Assembly (NCBI GenBank): GCA_003241475.1
Contig: QFQB01000113.1
Location: 1-6,097, forward strand
Origin: Micavibrio aeruginosavorus
GTDB taxonomy: Bacteria; Pseudomonadota; Alphaproteobacteria; Micavibrionales; Micavibrionaceae
Direction of reading: 5' to 3'
DNA: 6,097 bases
Of the stretch, positions 6,049 to 6,097 are shown piece after piece (the first letter of the stretch is position 1; every line of letters begins with the position of its first letter). The translations under genes were made by a program, and so were the position numbers. Below the pieces are notes generated by a model that was given only the letters and a program-made list of their open reading frames with translations, ran no database searches and had not been told where the DNA came from.

Positions 6049-6097
6049 GGTTGATATTCCCGATCTTTCCATGCTGGATCTGCGGCTGCGCGAGAGC
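6041..6097 (+). CDS. rnc: Probable ribonuclease III, N-terminal 19 codons only
   Basis: A GTG at 6041 opens a frame that stays open to the end of the window. AAGGAAG (6028-6034) lies 6 bases upstream, inside the lepB coding region, and the gene overlaps the lepB stop by eight bases. The visible residues (MNKVDIPDLS, then MLDLRLRES) are compatible with the short helix at the start of RNase III but are too few to prove it. The name rests mainly on gene order, since rnc follows lepB in most alphaproteobacteria, often with era next. RNase III cleaves double-stranded RNA in rRNA maturation and mRNA turnover. An internal ATG at 6071 is an alternative start. Confidence 0.65.
   Translation, partial: MNKVDIPDLSMLDLRLRES

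Overview
This window is a chromosomal housekeeping segment, most likely from an alphaproteobacterium. The gene order rpoZ, rsh, DUF2062, acpS, lepB, rnc is close to the arrangement I know from that class. The Rsh is a single bifunctional RelA/SpoT enzyme, the omega subunit carries a C-terminal acidic extension, and base composition is intermediate. I cannot name the genus. I see no phage genes, transposase, CRISPR array, tRNA or rRNA.

Layout: (1) Positions 1-434 hold the C-terminal end of a methyl-accepting chemotaxis protein. Its reading frame is closed just upstream, next to two copies of a 14-base sequence 40 bases apart, so the gene is either truncated or the sequence joins unrelated pieces here. 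(2) A near-perfect bidirectional terminator at 457-488 separates it from a convergent minus-strand gene (469-1086) for a NYN/DUF88 (LabA-like) PIN-fold protein, a probable nuclease. (3) After a 227-base divergent intergenic region come rpoZ (1314-1712), a strong terminator (1735-1762), and rsh (1868-4030). (4) A 98-base spacer holds a heptanucleotide array and a likely promoter. It is followed by a DUF2062 membrane protein (4129-4749), acpS (4746-5147), lepB (5224-6048) and the first 19 codons of probable rnc (6041 onward). These are tightly packed or overlapping and look like one operon.

How the genes relate: Rsh makes and degrades (p)ppGpp. In many proteobacteria the N-terminus of omega forms part of one ppGpp site on RNA polymerase, so alarmone synthesis and an alarmone-sensing polymerase subunit lie side by side, though a terminator separates their transcription. 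The downstream block combines fatty-acid synthesis (AcpS activates acyl carrier protein), protein export (LepB removes signal peptides) and RNA processing (RNase III).

The least ordinary part is the rsh-DUF2062 spacer. A degenerate TTGG array with a 7-base period and a near-perfect array of CCAATAA heptamers in the complementary sense flank a good -35/-10 promoter. The second array runs almost to an ATG that has no Shine-Dalgarno sequence. I found no clearly new multi-gene system; the remaining genes are recognisable conserved families.
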